A DNA stretch of 64,000 nt from CBDFLA01 sp965248915 (GTDB lineage: Bacteria > Pseudomonadota > Alphaproteobacteria > M2410), in contig OZ252216.1 in the NCBI GenBank assembly GCA_965248915.1, positions 1 to 64,000 of the forward strand, given 5' to 3'. The translations under genes were made by a program, and so were the position numbers. Positions 8,492-18,001 of this stretch are shown piece by piece; the first letter of the stretch is position 1; the number at the start of each line of letters is the position of its first letter. Under the pieces are notes generated by a model. It did no database searches and was not told the origin of the DNA. It saw only the letters and a program-made list of their open reading frames with translations.

Positions 8492-9997
8492 TCAGGTTTG
8501 GCCTGAGGCGAGTCCATTTTTGCCTGCTAAGAAATGTGCCAATCGCAGTAGTGCGAGAGTATCTAGCTCGCAATAGTCCAAAAGAGCGCTGCGTGCAGCG
8601 GATCGTTCTTCGGTCGGCAAGTCGGAATCAATGAGTTTTATAAACGCATCGGAGGCCTCCATGCCATCGGTAATTTCCTCGAGAGCCGAATGGTCAAGGT
8701 CGGGTGCAATCGTGGGTAAGACCTTCTTGAGTGACCAAGAGCCCGCCATGTCGGGATGGTAGTAATAGTCTCTTGTGAAGGGGTGTAGATCGACGAGGCG
8801 GCCGATAACGGTACGCAAAGATTCCGCATAGTCAGGAAATCTGGTTATCAAGCTTTCGAGAATGCGCCTCTCATAAGAAGTGTAGACAAAAATAGGCCCC
8901 GCTTTCCCAAGTACATCGAGAAGACTTTCTGCGAAACCCGCCATGGGAGGGTCATTGCCACTTGCCAAATATTCGTGGTGGCAAACGGTTTCATTCGATT
9001 GCTCCACATGACAAGACCATTGAAATGGCAAAGCCTCATAGGGCCTAGTACCCGCCCATCGGGGCACTGCAAAACCGACGGTTTCAAAGTCAAGATAGAG
9101 GCGAGGCCAACCCAATTTCTCAATCTCTGCTCCGGCTCCAGTTTTAAGGTCAGCTATTCCTGAGATCGTAACCGACCGCACCCATTCGGCTCTTGGGTTG
9201 GTCAGCCTGCCCTCTGGGACATCGAGAATACTTTGGAATCCTTCAGCTCTAAGTGCTTCGTGGATCTTTGATCCGCCCGGTAGAGTGGCCACCGGATATT
9301 TGGGCTCCGGCGAACTACAATAAGGGATGAAGGGGCATTCATATGGTTTCTTGCATTGTTGGCCAAGGTCGATTTCCGGTTCTGCTCCGCCCAATGCGCT
9401 GCGGAGTTTGGTTACCAGAACGGGTAGATCCGAAATTCGTTGGCGAACATCCGCTGTTACATCAATAATTTGGAACAGGCCGTGATAGTCGCCGCTTCCG
9501 TCATAGACAAATTGATTATCGACATGCGCAAGCCTAATCGCTTCTACTGCATATCCAGCACTTTCGAGAACCCAAACTTGAATTGCGCAGTCGTCAAGGT
9601 ATTGAGGCTTAAGAGATGTTGAAGCCTTGACTTCGATGACCTCTAATCTTGAGCCCCCGTGACACAGGAGAATATCCGCTCGGATTAAGACGCGGTTCGA
9701 ACTTACTGTGGCCTCAAAAACCACATCTCCATCTTCTGCTGAATTCAGTAGATCATCAGTCTCGCCGATGGCTTTGGCCAGGTCTTGATCGTGACCAACG
9801 AGCTTACCATCAAGCCACAACATGCGGGCCGCTTCACCTACTTCATGACCAATCTTGAAGGCGCGCTGGATAGATGTTGATACGCTGGCTACCTCCGGAC
9901 GGTAGACTTCGAGCCAAAGGCGTTTCGGGCATTGGAGCCCGGACATGATCTTTGACTTTGATAGCCGCCGCGTTGAATCCATTTCACTTGTGCTCAA
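8492..9997 (-). CDS. Cas4-like nuclease fused to DUF2779 DEDD exonuclease
   Basis: A 501-residue protein of two parts. Residues 1-230 look like a Cas4/AddB-type nuclease: Cys23 plus Cys215, Cys221 and Cys227 are placed as in an iron-sulfur cluster, with Asp108 and Glu122-Val-Lys124 forming a PD-(D/E)xK site and Gln140 following. Residues from about 295 form a DUF2779 domain: 'YLDFETVGF' gives an Asp-x-Glu pair and a late 'DYCELDTLALL' supplies further acidic residues, as in DnaQ-type DEDD exonucleases. Its start lies inside the upstream helicase gene (14-bp overlap), so the two are co-translated. Together they resemble the division of labour in AddAB/RecBCD. A role in degrading foreign or damaged DNA is inferred. 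Confidence 0.8.
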   Translation of the reverse strand: MSTSEMDSTRRLSKSKIMSGLQCPKRLWLEVYRPEVASVSTSIQRAFKIGHEVGEAARMLWLDGKLVGHDQDLAKAIGETDDLLNSAEDGDVVFEATVSSNRVLIRADILLCHGGSRLEVIEVKASTSLKPQYLDDCAIQVWVLESAGYAVEAIRLAHVDNQFVYDGSGDYHGLFQIIDVTADVRQRISDLPVLVTKLRSALGGAEPEIDLGQQCKKPYECPFIPYCSSPEPKYPVATLPGGSKIHEALRAEGFQSILDVPEGRLTNPRAEWVRSVTISGIADLKTGAGAEIEKLGWPRLYLDFETVGFAVPRWAGTRPYEALPFQWSCHVEQSNETVCHHEYLASGNDPPMAGFAESLLDVLGKAGPIFVYTSYERRILESLITRFPDYAESLRTVIGRLVDLHPFTRDYYYHPDMAGSWSLKKVLPTIAPDLDHSALEEITDGMEASDAFIKLIDSDLPTEERSAARSALLDYCELDTLALLRLAHFLAGKNGLASGQT

Positions 9998-11633
9998 TGA
10001 AAGTGGAGACCCAGGGACAAGTGTCCTTGACCACCAGCTCCAGTCGGATGGTTGCCCGCGTCATGCCACAATAAAGAATCCGTTTACTAAAGTCAGTCTC
10101 CCCAATCGTGTCATCTATGTCGACCAAGATGATCGCGCATGCCTGCAGGCCTTTGAATCGATAGATCGTGTCAAACAACACGGTCCCATCTGTATAAGTT
10201 TGATTACCGTCTGAGCTGTAGTTGCCGGTGAATCTACGAATGACAGTTTTGCCGACTTGTTCAATGTCATAGAAGGTTGAGCTCGGCAAACTTCGACAGG
10301 AGACAATGGCAATGTCTTCATCCGAGAAGCCAATCTTTCGGAGATTTCGTATCCGTTCATCGACAATATCAAATTGATCTACTGGGTCCGAGTAGGTATG
10401 TACGGCGACCCCAAGCCCTGGCAGTGGATTCCGATTGTCGAATTCAACTTGGAGTGAATCCTTGATGAAGTCGGCAACCAATTGCGGCGATCGGAAGTTT
10501 GACATTTCCCGATAAGTGACAAAGTCCGATAGCTCGACTTCTTCGGTATTGAGCAGTCGCTGCAACGGATCTTCAAGCCAGACGATGCCTGCCCCATCAG
10601 TAAGAAACAGGCGGAGAATTTCAAGCCATTCTGGTTTGAAATCCTGAGCCTCGTCGACAATGAGAAAGTCAAACTGAGATGTTGAGGGAATGTCTGCCGC
10701 AACAATGTTGTCCTGAACTTCGCGCCAGAACCCTTCGAGGGACATGCGTTCAAAGTCGATTTCAAATCCTGCAGATTCTGCAAACTCGGAGCAAAAGCCG
10801 TAGTAGGTGTTGACCGTCACACCCTTTGGTGCGAGCGGCATCAACTGGTCCTTGAAGGGCCGATTGAAGCATAAGAGGAGAGGTTTTTGTCCTCGCGAGA
10901 GCGCCTTTTCACACAGTCTTAGAGTGAGATGGCTCTTGCCAGCACCGGCAGTCCCTACCACTCTGAGGTGGAACGGTGAAAACTCGAGTTTCTCTATGAC
11001 GTCTGCCAACCCTTCCACCATCCCGGTAAAGACACGTTCCTGCGATGTGACAAATGTGCTCACATCGGGTGTGACAGAGAGAGACTGAGTAAAGAAATCT
11101 CTTACGCGCTTGACGTGTTCCTTCTTTGCTTGCCCTTTGTCCGGCAGGAGCTTTGCTATCTGTTTCGCCAGCTGTTCTTTGGTGGTTGCATCCACCAATC
11201 TGTTCCTGTCGATGCCCGCTGCGTTCAGTTCTCGAACGCGATAGTCAGGACAATAGATGAGATAGTCAATCAACAACCCATCTCCGTCATTTTGTTTCGC
11301 GTACTTCGTTCGAATGCCGCCGATGTTTCTTTGGATTTGACTGTCGAGTGACTTTTCGAAGTCACCATAGACTTTAACAAGTCCCTCGTTTGTCTCCTTT
11401 AGCCGGCCATTCTTTTGTTCGATAACCAAGACGCGACCTTCTCGATTCAAAACGACAAAATCGATCTCTCCAAACTTCGTTTGCCTTGCAGAGGACTGCG
11501 TCCAATGGAGGCTGTGAAAAACCGAAAAGTCGTTTGGAAGCTCCTGAGCCAAAAAGGACAGGGTTTCAAGTTCTGGGTCGTCAAAACCGGACAATTGAAG
11601 GCGTGCGAGGTCTGACGGGATTAAACGAGCCAT
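9984..11633 (-). CDS. NERD-nuclease/UvrD-like helicase fusion
   Basis: A 549-residue protein. The N-terminus (about 15-130) is a NERD-type nuclease domain with Glu56-Ile-Asp58 and Glu72-Gln-Lys74 spaced as in PD-(D/E)xK enzymes. A superfamily-1 helicase core follows: Walker A 'GTAGAGKS' at 227-234, Walker B 'VDEAQD' at 326-331, and C-terminal 'YRFKGLQ' and 'CGMTRA' motifs as in UvrD/Rep. The order is that of NERD-helicases found in bacterial defence loci. It is the first gene of a two-gene minus-strand operon with the Cas4-like/DUF2779 gene. The ATG at 11633 begins a continuous frame. Biochemical polarity and substrate cannot be read. Confidence 0.85.
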   Translation of the reverse strand: MARLIPSDLARLQLSGFDDPELETLSFLAQELPNDFSVFHSLHWTQSSARQTKFGEIDFVVLNREGRVLVIEQKNGRLKETNEGLVKVYGDFEKSLDSQIQRNIGGIRTKYAKQNDGDGLLIDYLIYCPDYRVRELNAAGIDRNRLVDATTKEQLAKQIAKLLPDKGQAKKEHVKRVRDFFTQSLSVTPDVSTFVTSQERVFTGMVEGLADVIEKLEFSPFHLRVVGTAGAGKSHLTLRLCEKALSRGQKPLLLCFNRPFKDQLMPLAPKGVTVNTYYGFCSEFAESAGFEIDFERMSLEGFWREVQDNIVAADIPSTSQFDFLIVDEAQDFKPEWLEILRLFLTDGAGIVWLEDPLQRLLNTEEVELSDFVTYREMSNFRSPQLVADFIKDSLQVEFDNRNPLPGLGVAVHTYSDPVDQFDIVDERIRNLRKIGFSDEDIAIVSCRSLPSSTFYDIEQVGKTVIRRFTGNYSSDGNQTYTDGTVLFDTIYRFKGLQACAIILVDIDDTIGETDFSKRILYCGMTRATIRLELVVKDTCPWVSTFIEHK

Positions 11634-11677
11634 GAGATGTTATATCCTAAGATGTTTATCCTCGTTCACTCAATTGC

Positions 11678-12232
11678 CTAAAAAGACATCTCATCCACGG
11701 CTCTTGCGAAGCGATCAAACAAAGGTCCAGGCATCAGGTTCGAGAATTCTTCGGCCAGAGAACGATAGTACCACCGTGTTCCATCCTTTCCGCCACTGAA
11801 TCGGTCCCAGAGCGCGTCACCCATTGACCGGTAGTCCAGCGCGATGGCTTCCGCATTGTGCGTCTTATCGGCCAATGAAACCAAAAGTGAACGCTTCGGC
11901 TTTTCGACCAATGTCGACAGATAAGCGCGCTTTCTTTGTTCCCAAGGTGGTTTTGGTTCTTCCCAGGCGTCGGTGCAATCTGCAACGATATCTGCAACAT
12001 TGCTCCCGAACTTGCCTCGTATGTCTTCCAAGGTCTCGGCACCACCTTGATCTTCTGCGGCATCATGCAACAGTGCCGCAATGGCCTGATCTTCTGTCCC
12101 ACCATGTTCAATCACAAAGGCCGCGACTGCCATCAAGTGTGAAATGTAAGGTATGTTGGTCCCCTTGCGCTTTTGATCTTTGTGTAGCGTATGAGCGTAT
12201 TCAAACGCCACATCAAATCTTTTCGTTAACAT
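11678..12232 (-). CDS. RSH-type HD hydrolase (small alarmone hydrolase-like)
   Basis: A 184-residue protein starting at ATG 12232, with AGGAA about 5 nt upstream; a longer in-frame extension to 12319 lacks such a site. The HD-domain signature of RelA/SpoT hydrolases is present: 'YISHLMAV', 'LLHDAAED' and 'LADKTHNA'. The synthetase half is absent, so the family prediction is a MESH1/SAH-like enzyme that would remove the 3' pyrophosphate of (p)ppGpp or act on a related nucleotide. It is transcribed toward the NERD-helicase operon, 44 bp away. In this setting it could modulate alarmone signalling or act as an antidote; that is inference. Confidence 0.75.
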   Translation of the reverse strand: MLTKRFDVAFEYAHTLHKDQKRKGTNIPYISHLMAVAAFVIEHGGTEDQAIAALLHDAAEDQGGAETLEDIRGKFGSNVADIVADCTDAWEEPKPPWEQRKRAYLSTLVEKPKRSLLVSLADKTHNAEAIALDYRSMGDALWDRFSGGKDGTRWYYRSLAEEFSNLMPGPLFDRFARAVDEMSF

Positions 12233-12393
12233 ACGGTTCCTCACGATATTGAAAAGAAAAATGGTCTTACGCGCGTGCCGACGATGGATCGTGTGTGTTC
12301 CGCAGTAACTTACATTCAACCAGCAATGCGTCGGGTATCTGGAGCGTTATGTCACCGCAAAAACAACCTAAACTTCGAATTTAGGTCATCAAT

Positions 12394-13314
12394 TCAAACA
12401 TAGATATCATCGAGGATTTTGGAATACGCGACAACACGGTCATGCAGCCAAGTCGCAACATTTTCAAATTGAGATTCGTCTTTGAAATCACATGCCAAAC
12501 CGTCGTACAGATAATGTCCTTCTGACTTTGCGCGGAAGTCCACACCAAGTCTTTCGCACAGATCGACAGTGTTGGGCACGAGTAAATCTTCGAGATCTTC
12601 GATCGGAAGTCCTTGTCGGCCGCGCAAGAACAAACCGACCTCGTTTCTCGCCAAATAATAGCTTATTACGAGGTTTCTGTTGGCGCAGTAGTGCCACATG
12701 TTGCTGTGGCCCCCCGGTTCATAGTCCTGCTTGAAATCGGGAAATTTCTCTTGGAACTTCGTCCAAAAGTGTTTTCGGGCTTTGCCCAATGGGCTGAGCT
12801 CTTTGGCGTCACGTGCATTGGATCGTGTTTGACGTTCCCATTCATTAGGTCCCTCAGTTACTTCAAACAGGGGGGCGAGGGGCGAGTCCGAGATTTTCAC
12901 GACGCGCACAACCACCGCAAAGAAATGGTGGTTATTCGTCGTGTTCTCATTGAGCCACTTGATGGCTGCTAAGTGTGCCTCCCGAAACTCCTTTGCGATC
13001 CATATGACAGTCTTTGCTTCAAGACCCGCAAGATAGGTCATGATCTGACCCAAGTGATTGTGGTCGGATCCTTGGAGCTGGTTCTCAATCAAAACATTGG
13101 TGTCATCATTGAGGTTTCGGGCAAATAGATCGGCAGAGAATGAATCGTCCGTTGATGGCAGCGCTTGTTCTGCCGCAATCAATTCGAGGCGGATTTTGAC
13201 GGCGTCGCTGAGCGCTTCTAAGTGCTCCGCGAGCCAAGGCGTAAAATCTCGAGCTTCATTTTCCCAAGCTTCGCGCAGCGGGACATTGACAAGCTTTCCA
13301 AGATCTTTGGTCAC
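12394..13314 (-). CDS. DUF4268-type nuclease-like protein
   Basis: A 306-residue protein. The N-terminal 130 residues carry 'VLIENQLQGSDHNHLGQI', a pattern seen in PD-(D/E)xK-like domains attached to DUF4268, where Glu and Gln take the place of the usual ExK. The rest has the Trp/Phe-rich DUF4268 type of sequence ending in short helices. Such genes are frequent near restriction systems, but a confirmed activity is not known to me. The ATG lies at 13314 with GAGAGGA about 5 nt upstream. It is separate from the HD gene by 161 bp. Confidence 0.7.
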   Translation of the reverse strand: MTKDLGKLVNVPLREAWENEARDFTPWLAEHLEALSDAVKIRLELIAAEQALPSTDDSFSADLFARNLNDDTNVLIENQLQGSDHNHLGQIMTYLAGLEAKTVIWIAKEFREAHLAAIKWLNENTTNNHHFFAVVVRVVKISDSPLAPLFEVTEGPNEWERQTRSNARDAKELSPLGKARKHFWTKFQEKFPDFKQDYEPGGHSNMWHYCANRNLVISYYLARNEVGLFLRGRQGLPIEDLEDLLVPNTVDLCERLGVDFRAKSEGHYLYDGLACDFKDESQFENVATWLHDRVVAYSKILDDIYV

Positions 13315-13782
13315 AAATTCCTCTCAATTGGGTTTGGGCAATTTTGTCCGGTCAATTCGAACATGCTGAAAGGATAAGATATCTGACGCTTGATTGCGAG
13401 AAATATCAAATGCTCTTGTGGGGGGTTCCAATCCCGCTGAGGATCCAATTTGGTAGTTTAAGGGCGGTCAAATGACAGTAGGGGAACATCTGACTATATG
13501 ATGCTTGATGAACGGACGAATTTGAAAGTCAGACCCCTGAGTGGAGCTTCACTTGTTTCCCTTTGTCACATGGTAATCGAATCCGAATACGAACGAGATC
13601 TGCCCTTGAAAACGGCAATTCTGTCACCACATGTAATGCCTTGGAGACTTGTCACATCATAGGATTGCAGCGACCTATAATATGGATCGCCAACCATTGA
13701 GGCCGCAAACTGACACTCCAGGAGATTTGCAGCGTTGACTTCATAATTATCGAATTCCTGTTTTCACAGTTTGGAGAATGCG
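13315..13782. other. Intergenic region, no supported gene
   Basis: About 470 bp between divergent genes, so both promoters should lie here. No convincing open frame is visible. A short stretch near 13425-13450 resembles a tRNA T-arm in isolation but has no cloverleaf around it. Confidence 0.4.
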
Positions 13783-14136
13783 ATGAACATTGACGAAATG
13801 GCCATTGATTTGGATACAAGCCCTGATGCCGTCAAGGCAGCCTTGCAGAAGCTTGGGTTGATTGATGAAACGAAGGCCCCTGTCGGCATAACGAGACGTG
13901 GTAATGCTTTTTGGAGAAAGGGCAATGGCTGGGATCGCAAAGTCGTCCCGCTAATAGAGCACCTAACACGTGATGTGCCTCGAGCCCCCGTCAAGGACGA
14001 AGTTCTAATCCCTGCGAGAAAAACCTGTAGTGGTTGCGGAAAAGAAAAGTCCAACCAGGATTTTCGAATCAATGGCACAAGAGCCGATGGGCTGACCGCT
14101 TGGTGTACGGATTGCATGGATATGTCGCGGCACTAG
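13783..14136 (+). CDS. Small HTH/zinc-ribbon protein
   Basis: A 117-residue protein. ATG 13783 is preferred because GGAGAA lies 5-6 nt upstream; the longer TTG frame would overlap that site. The first 25 residues look like a short helix-turn-helix ('MAIDLDTSPDAVKAALQKLG'). The C-terminal third has CxxC...CxxC: 'CSGCGKEKSNQDF' and 'WCTDC', a treble-clef or zinc-ribbon pattern seen in small phage and element proteins. It probably binds nucleic acid. A stem-loop about 130 bp downstream could end its transcript. Confidence 0.6.
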   Translation: MNIDEMAIDLDTSPDAVKAALQKLGLIDETKAPVGITRRGNAFWRKGNGWDRKVVPLIEHLTRDVPRAPVKDEVLIPARKTCSGCGKEKSNQDFRINGTRADGLTAWCTDCMDMSRH

Positions 14137-14266
14137 GCACTAGAGGATTCAGAGTCTATCAGTGGTATCGCTTGCTACGAATTAATCATCATTCGATTGG
14201 ACAAATCTGGTTCTGATGTTATCAGTAAACAGAGTAAAACTAAGAAACTCATTCTTGCATCCACTT

Positions 14267-14296
14267 GCCGCCGCAGCTCGCGGCGGCTATTTTATT
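14267..14296 (+). terminator. Terminator-like stem-loop
   Basis: A perfect 8-bp GC stem, GCCGCCGC (14267-14274) and GCGGCGGC (14280-14287) around a 5-nt loop, followed by TATTTTATT. It fits an intrinsic terminator for the zinc-ribbon gene. The remaining gap from 14137 to 14572 holds no other feature I can support. Confidence 0.5.
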
Positions 14297-14572
14297 ACAG
14301 GAAATTTTTTCTGCGGCACTACTGCTGTTGTTGTCCATACAGCTTTTCGAGTCGTTCTAGGACGACCTCAGATCTTCAGATCTAGCCCGGTTATGTGAGT
14401 GTTGATGTCTCAGACTCCAGCTTGATTTAGGAATAACAGGTTTTCAATGGATAACTTTGCGTCTATCGTCAATCTGTATCCATTGTCCAGTTAGTGTCTG
14501 TTGGTCTGCGGAACGGAAGACCGTTCTTGTGAGTGGCTGATGGTGATTTTGGAACATGTATGGTGATGAGAA

Positions 14573-15550
14573 ATGAAGCGAGGCAATTTCGTACAGGCGT
14601 TTCAAGATTCGCTAAATGAAAGATTCTGGGAATACGTTCAGAATGAAATTTCAGAATTCGGGGCCAAGTTGGATCGGACAGAGCCATCTTCCAAGACTCG
14701 ACCTCCTGTCTTCACAAAAGAACATTTGGCACAAAATCTAATAGCGCCTCCCGAGAATGCTCACGAATGGCGACAGCACCTCTTAGATCTTGTTCCTGAG
14801 CGCGAATTGCATCGCCACTTTGGAAGCATGAAGAGCTCCCAAGCAGTAGCGCTTTCTGTTTTTGGTGGGTTGAAGCTGGCATGTCGAACCGACGTTCTCG
14901 CAGAAATCAAGGACGGGGACGGAGTGACGGTCTTTAGTGGTGACGTCAGTGCCAACGATGTCGAATTCGAACATGCGGTCAACACCCTAGGCGAACCAAG
15001 GCCGACTTCAATCGATGTCATGATTGATGGCCAGCCGCGGGTCATGATCGAGTGCAAGTTCACTGAGGGAGGTGTTGGCGCGTGTTCAAGGCCGAAGCTG
15101 ACACGCAAGGACAAGAACTATGAGCGTGACAACTGCGATGGGAGTTTTCGACGACAAAGAGAGCGAAAAAGCCGATGTTCGCTGAGTGAGGTTGGGGTGC
15201 GTTACTGGGATCACATTCCCGAACTGTTGCCTTGGGACGCCGCACACGACATAGAACCGTGTCCTTTGCGCGCGCCTTATCAGATCGTCCGAAACGTCTT
15301 GGCGTCCGTTGTTTGTGAAGATGGAACACTTGACCCCGAACGAGGTCACGCAGTTCTTGTTTATGACGAGCGCAATCCAGCCTTTCGGCCCGACGGAGAA
15401 GGCATGCAAGAATGGGAATTCGTCAAGCGCGAGCTTCGGTATCCTGCGTTGCTGCGAAGGTGCAGTTGGCAGGAAATCGCCTCCCAAATTCGCACAAGGT
15501 CTGGCCTCGATTGGCTGTCGGCGGCTTCAAAGGCAAAATACGGAATATAG
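14573..15550 (+). CDS. PGN_0703-like putative restriction nuclease
   Basis: A 325-residue protein. The catalytic-type segment is 'SIDVMIDGQPRVMIECKF', with Asp148, Glu160 and Lys162 forming a PD-(D/E)xK site, followed by 'GACSRPKL', which resembles the conserved Cys-Ser-Arg block of the PGN_0703 family. The C-terminal half has 'PYQIVRNVL' and 'VYDERNPAF' blocks that also fit the family. It would be a stand-alone nuclease of unknown specificity with no methylase adjacent. The ATG at 14573 has GATGAG just before it. An AAA_13 ATPase follows on the same strand after about 160 bp. Confidence 0.7.
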   Translation: MKRGNFVQAFQDSLNERFWEYVQNEISEFGAKLDRTEPSSKTRPPVFTKEHLAQNLIAPPENAHEWRQHLLDLVPERELHRHFGSMKSSQAVALSVFGGLKLACRTDVLAEIKDGDGVTVFSGDVSANDVEFEHAVNTLGEPRPTSIDVMIDGQPRVMIECKFTEGGVGACSRPKLTRKDKNYERDNCDGSFRRQRERKSRCSLSEVGVRYWDHIPELLPWDAAHDIEPCPLRAPYQIVRNVLASVVCEDGTLDPERGHAVLVYDERNPAFRPDGEGMQEWEFVKRELRYPALLRRCSWQEIASQIRTRSGLDWLSAASKAKYGI

Positions 15551-15709
15551 CGGTCTCATGATAAGGCTCCGGCCACTTTGACTCCTCTTACGCGTGAGTT
15601 TAGACTGCCTCTCGGGTAATTGGAGAGGGGCGTATGAGCGTGGGAAGCAAGGCCGTCCACCTGTATCTGAACGAGTTCAAGGACAATTGGGATAACAGTG
15701 CGGTGACAA

Positions 15710-18001
15710 ATGATTGATCACATTCTACTTCTCAGAAATATTGGGCTTTTCGACAATCACAGCCCCCCACCGCAGACGGCCCTAACTCCGTTCACCCTGA
15801 TTTATGGGGAAAACGCTCGCGGCAAAACTACACTCGCTGCGATTCTCCGCTCTCTGGCAACAAACAATCCCGACCTCGTTGTAGAACGCCAAAGGCTTGG
15901 GGCGCAGCATCCCCCACATATAGTTTTCAGCTTCCCAGGAGGGCAGGCTGTATTTCAAAACGGGGCGTGGTCGCAAGCGTTGCCGGACATCGCGATCTTC
16001 GACGATGCGTTTGTCTCTGCCAACGTCTGTGCCGGGATCGAAATTCAAACCACACAACGCCAACACTTGCACGAACTAATTCTTGGCGCGCAGGGCGTGG
16101 CACTCAATGGCGCGCTTCAAGGTCATGTTGCGCGGATTGAAGAACACAACGGTGCACTGCGTGAGCTTGCCGAGGCCATACCGGCGCGGGTTCTAGGCCC
16201 CTACAAGGTCGATGTATTCTGCAACCTCGAAGAAGACCCGGGTATCGATCAGAAGATTCAGGACGCCGAACGCCGTCTTGCAGCGGCAAAATCGGCAGAT
16301 GCCATAAGGCAAAGACACGGTTTTCTGGCAATCGGTCTTCCCGACTTTGATATTGACGCAATTAATGTCATCCTTGGACGTACCCTCGCTGATTTAGTAG
16401 CTGCGGCCGTCGAGCAGGTACGTGCCCATATCGCCAAGCTGGGAGATGGTGGCGAATCTTGGGTTTCGGACGGCATGGCGCGAATTGCCCCCGCGTCCGA
16501 AGGACAAGAAGGCGAGGTGTGTCCGTTCTGCGCACAAGATCTCGCTGGCTCAAATTTAATCGACCATTATCGTGCATATTTTAGTCAGGCATACGAAGAC
16601 CTGAAGGCTGCTATTCGACAGACCGGGATCGCAGTGCGCGATGCCCATTCAGGCGATATACCTTCCGCTTTTGAGCGCGACGTTCGCACGGCTGTCCAGG
16701 CGCATGAGTTTTGGAAGGATTTCGCTGAGCTGCCAGATATCGACATCGATACTGCCGCAGTGGCACGCGATTGGAGCGCCGCGCGAGACTCCGTACTCGA
16801 ACAGCTTCGTGCAAAGGCCGCCGCCCCGCTGGAGCCGATGGCGTTAACGCAGGAAGCCATTCAGGCCATCCAATGTTATCGCGCACATATCGCAGAATTG
16901 TCGGCGCTTTCCGAGCGGCTTGTCGACGCAAACGAGCGTCTCGATATCGTCAAAGAACAGGCCGCGGCGGACGACCTGGCTGCATTGAGCACTGACCTCG
17001 CCAAGTTGCAAGCGCAGAAAGCGCGCTACGATCCAGCTGTGGTGCCACGCTGCGATGCATATTCGGCTGAGAAAGAGGCCAAGACCGCGACCGAAGCGCT
17101 CCGCACCCAAGCCCGTGCCGCACTAGACCAGTACAGGGAGCAAATATTTCCGGTCTTCGAAGGTGCCATCAACGATTACCTGCAACGATTTGGCGCGTCG
17201 TTTCGCCTTGGAGAAGTCCAGTCAGTTAACACGCGGGGCGGATCAACCGCTTCCTATTGTGTCGTCATCAATCAGCAAATCGTGGATATCGCCGCAGACC
17301 AAGGCCCGTCCTTTCGAAATACGTTAAGCGCGGGAGACCGAAACACGCTCGCTCTCGCGTTCTTTTTTGCGTCGCTCGATCAAGACCCCAACCTAGCGAA
17401 TAAGACTGTCGTTATCGACGACCCAATGACCAGCCTTGACGATCACCGTACTTTGCGGACACGCCGGGAAATCATGGCGATGGCGGCGAGGGTGCAGCAA
17501 GTGATTGTATTGTCTCATTCCAAACCGTTTCTTTGCAGCCTCTACGATCAGGCAGACAAAAATGTAGTGATCCCCTTGCGCATCAATAGAGCTGCTGTCG
17601 GGTCAGAGATTGCCGTTTGGGATGTGCGCAATGACAGTATTTCAGAACACGACAAGCGGCATGAACTTGTAAGGGCATATTTGCAGGTTGCCGACCCTGC
17701 CAAAGAGCGTGAAGTTGCGCAGGATTTGAGGCCGATCTTGGAGGCCTTTATGCGCGTCGCCTACCCAGACCATTTTCCGCCAGGAACTCTACTTGGGCCG
17801 TTCCTTGGGCGATGTGAACAGCGAGTAGGCGGCAGCGATGAGATACTCTCAGCCCACGACATCGCCGAACTCAGGGCTCTACTCGACTACGCCAATCACT
17901 TTCACCATGACACAAATCCGGCTTGGCAGACGGCTGTCATCAACGACGCAGAGCTCTCCGACTTTGCGCAGAGAACACTGCTTTTTGCGTCACGACGATA
18001 G
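15710..18001 (+). CDS. AAA_13 / RecF-SMC-like ATPase
   Basis: A 763-residue ATPase. Walker A 'GENARGKTT' lies at residues 33-41, a zinc-hook-like Cys-Pro-Phe-Cys at 271-274, coiled-coil segments on either side of it, an ABC-type signature 'LSAGDRNTLALAFF' near 545 and Walker B 'VVIDDPMTSLD' near 570. This is the layout of AAA_13 proteins (PrrC-type ATPases and related SMC-like defence ATPases), which usually sense invasion and control an effector. The C-terminal 140 residues, after the last ATPase block, are not recognised and might hold the effector. The ORF is GC-richer by eye than its neighbours, hinting at a separate origin. Confidence 0.8.
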   Translation: MIDHILLLRNIGLFDNHSPPPQTALTPFTLIYGENARGKTTLAAILRSLATNNPDLVVERQRLGAQHPPHIVFSFPGGQAVFQNGAWSQALPDIAIFDDAFVSANVCAGIEIQTTQRQHLHELILGAQGVALNGALQGHVARIEEHNGALRELAEAIPARVLGPYKVDVFCNLEEDPGIDQKIQDAERRLAAAKSADAIRQRHGFLAIGLPDFDIDAINVILGRTLADLVAAAVEQVRAHIAKLGDGGESWVSDGMARIAPASEGQEGEVCPFCAQDLAGSNLIDHYRAYFSQAYEDLKAAIRQTGIAVRDAHSGDIPSAFERDVRTAVQAHEFWKDFAELPDIDIDTAAVARDWSAARDSVLEQLRAKAAAPLEPMALTQEAIQAIQCYRAHIAELSALSERLVDANERLDIVKEQAAADDLAALSTDLAKLQAQKARYDPAVVPRCDAYSAEKEAKTATEALRTQARAALDQYREQIFPVFEGAINDYLQRFGASFRLGEVQSVNTRGGSTASYCVVINQQIVDIAADQGPSFRNTLSAGDRNTLALAFFFASLDQDPNLANKTVVIDDPMTSLDDHRTLRTRREIMAMAARVQQVIVLSHSKPFLCSLYDQADKNVVIPLRINRAAVGSEIAVWDVRNDSISEHDKRHELVRAYLQVADPAKEREVAQDLRPILEAFMRVAYPDHFPPGTLLGPFLGRCEQRVGGSDEILSAHDIAELRALLDYANHFHHDTNPAWQTAVINDAELSDFAQRTLLFASRR

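Noticed and set aside
13425..13450. T-arm-like sequence suggesting a tRNA
   Set aside because: No acceptor, D or anticodon arms are found around it.
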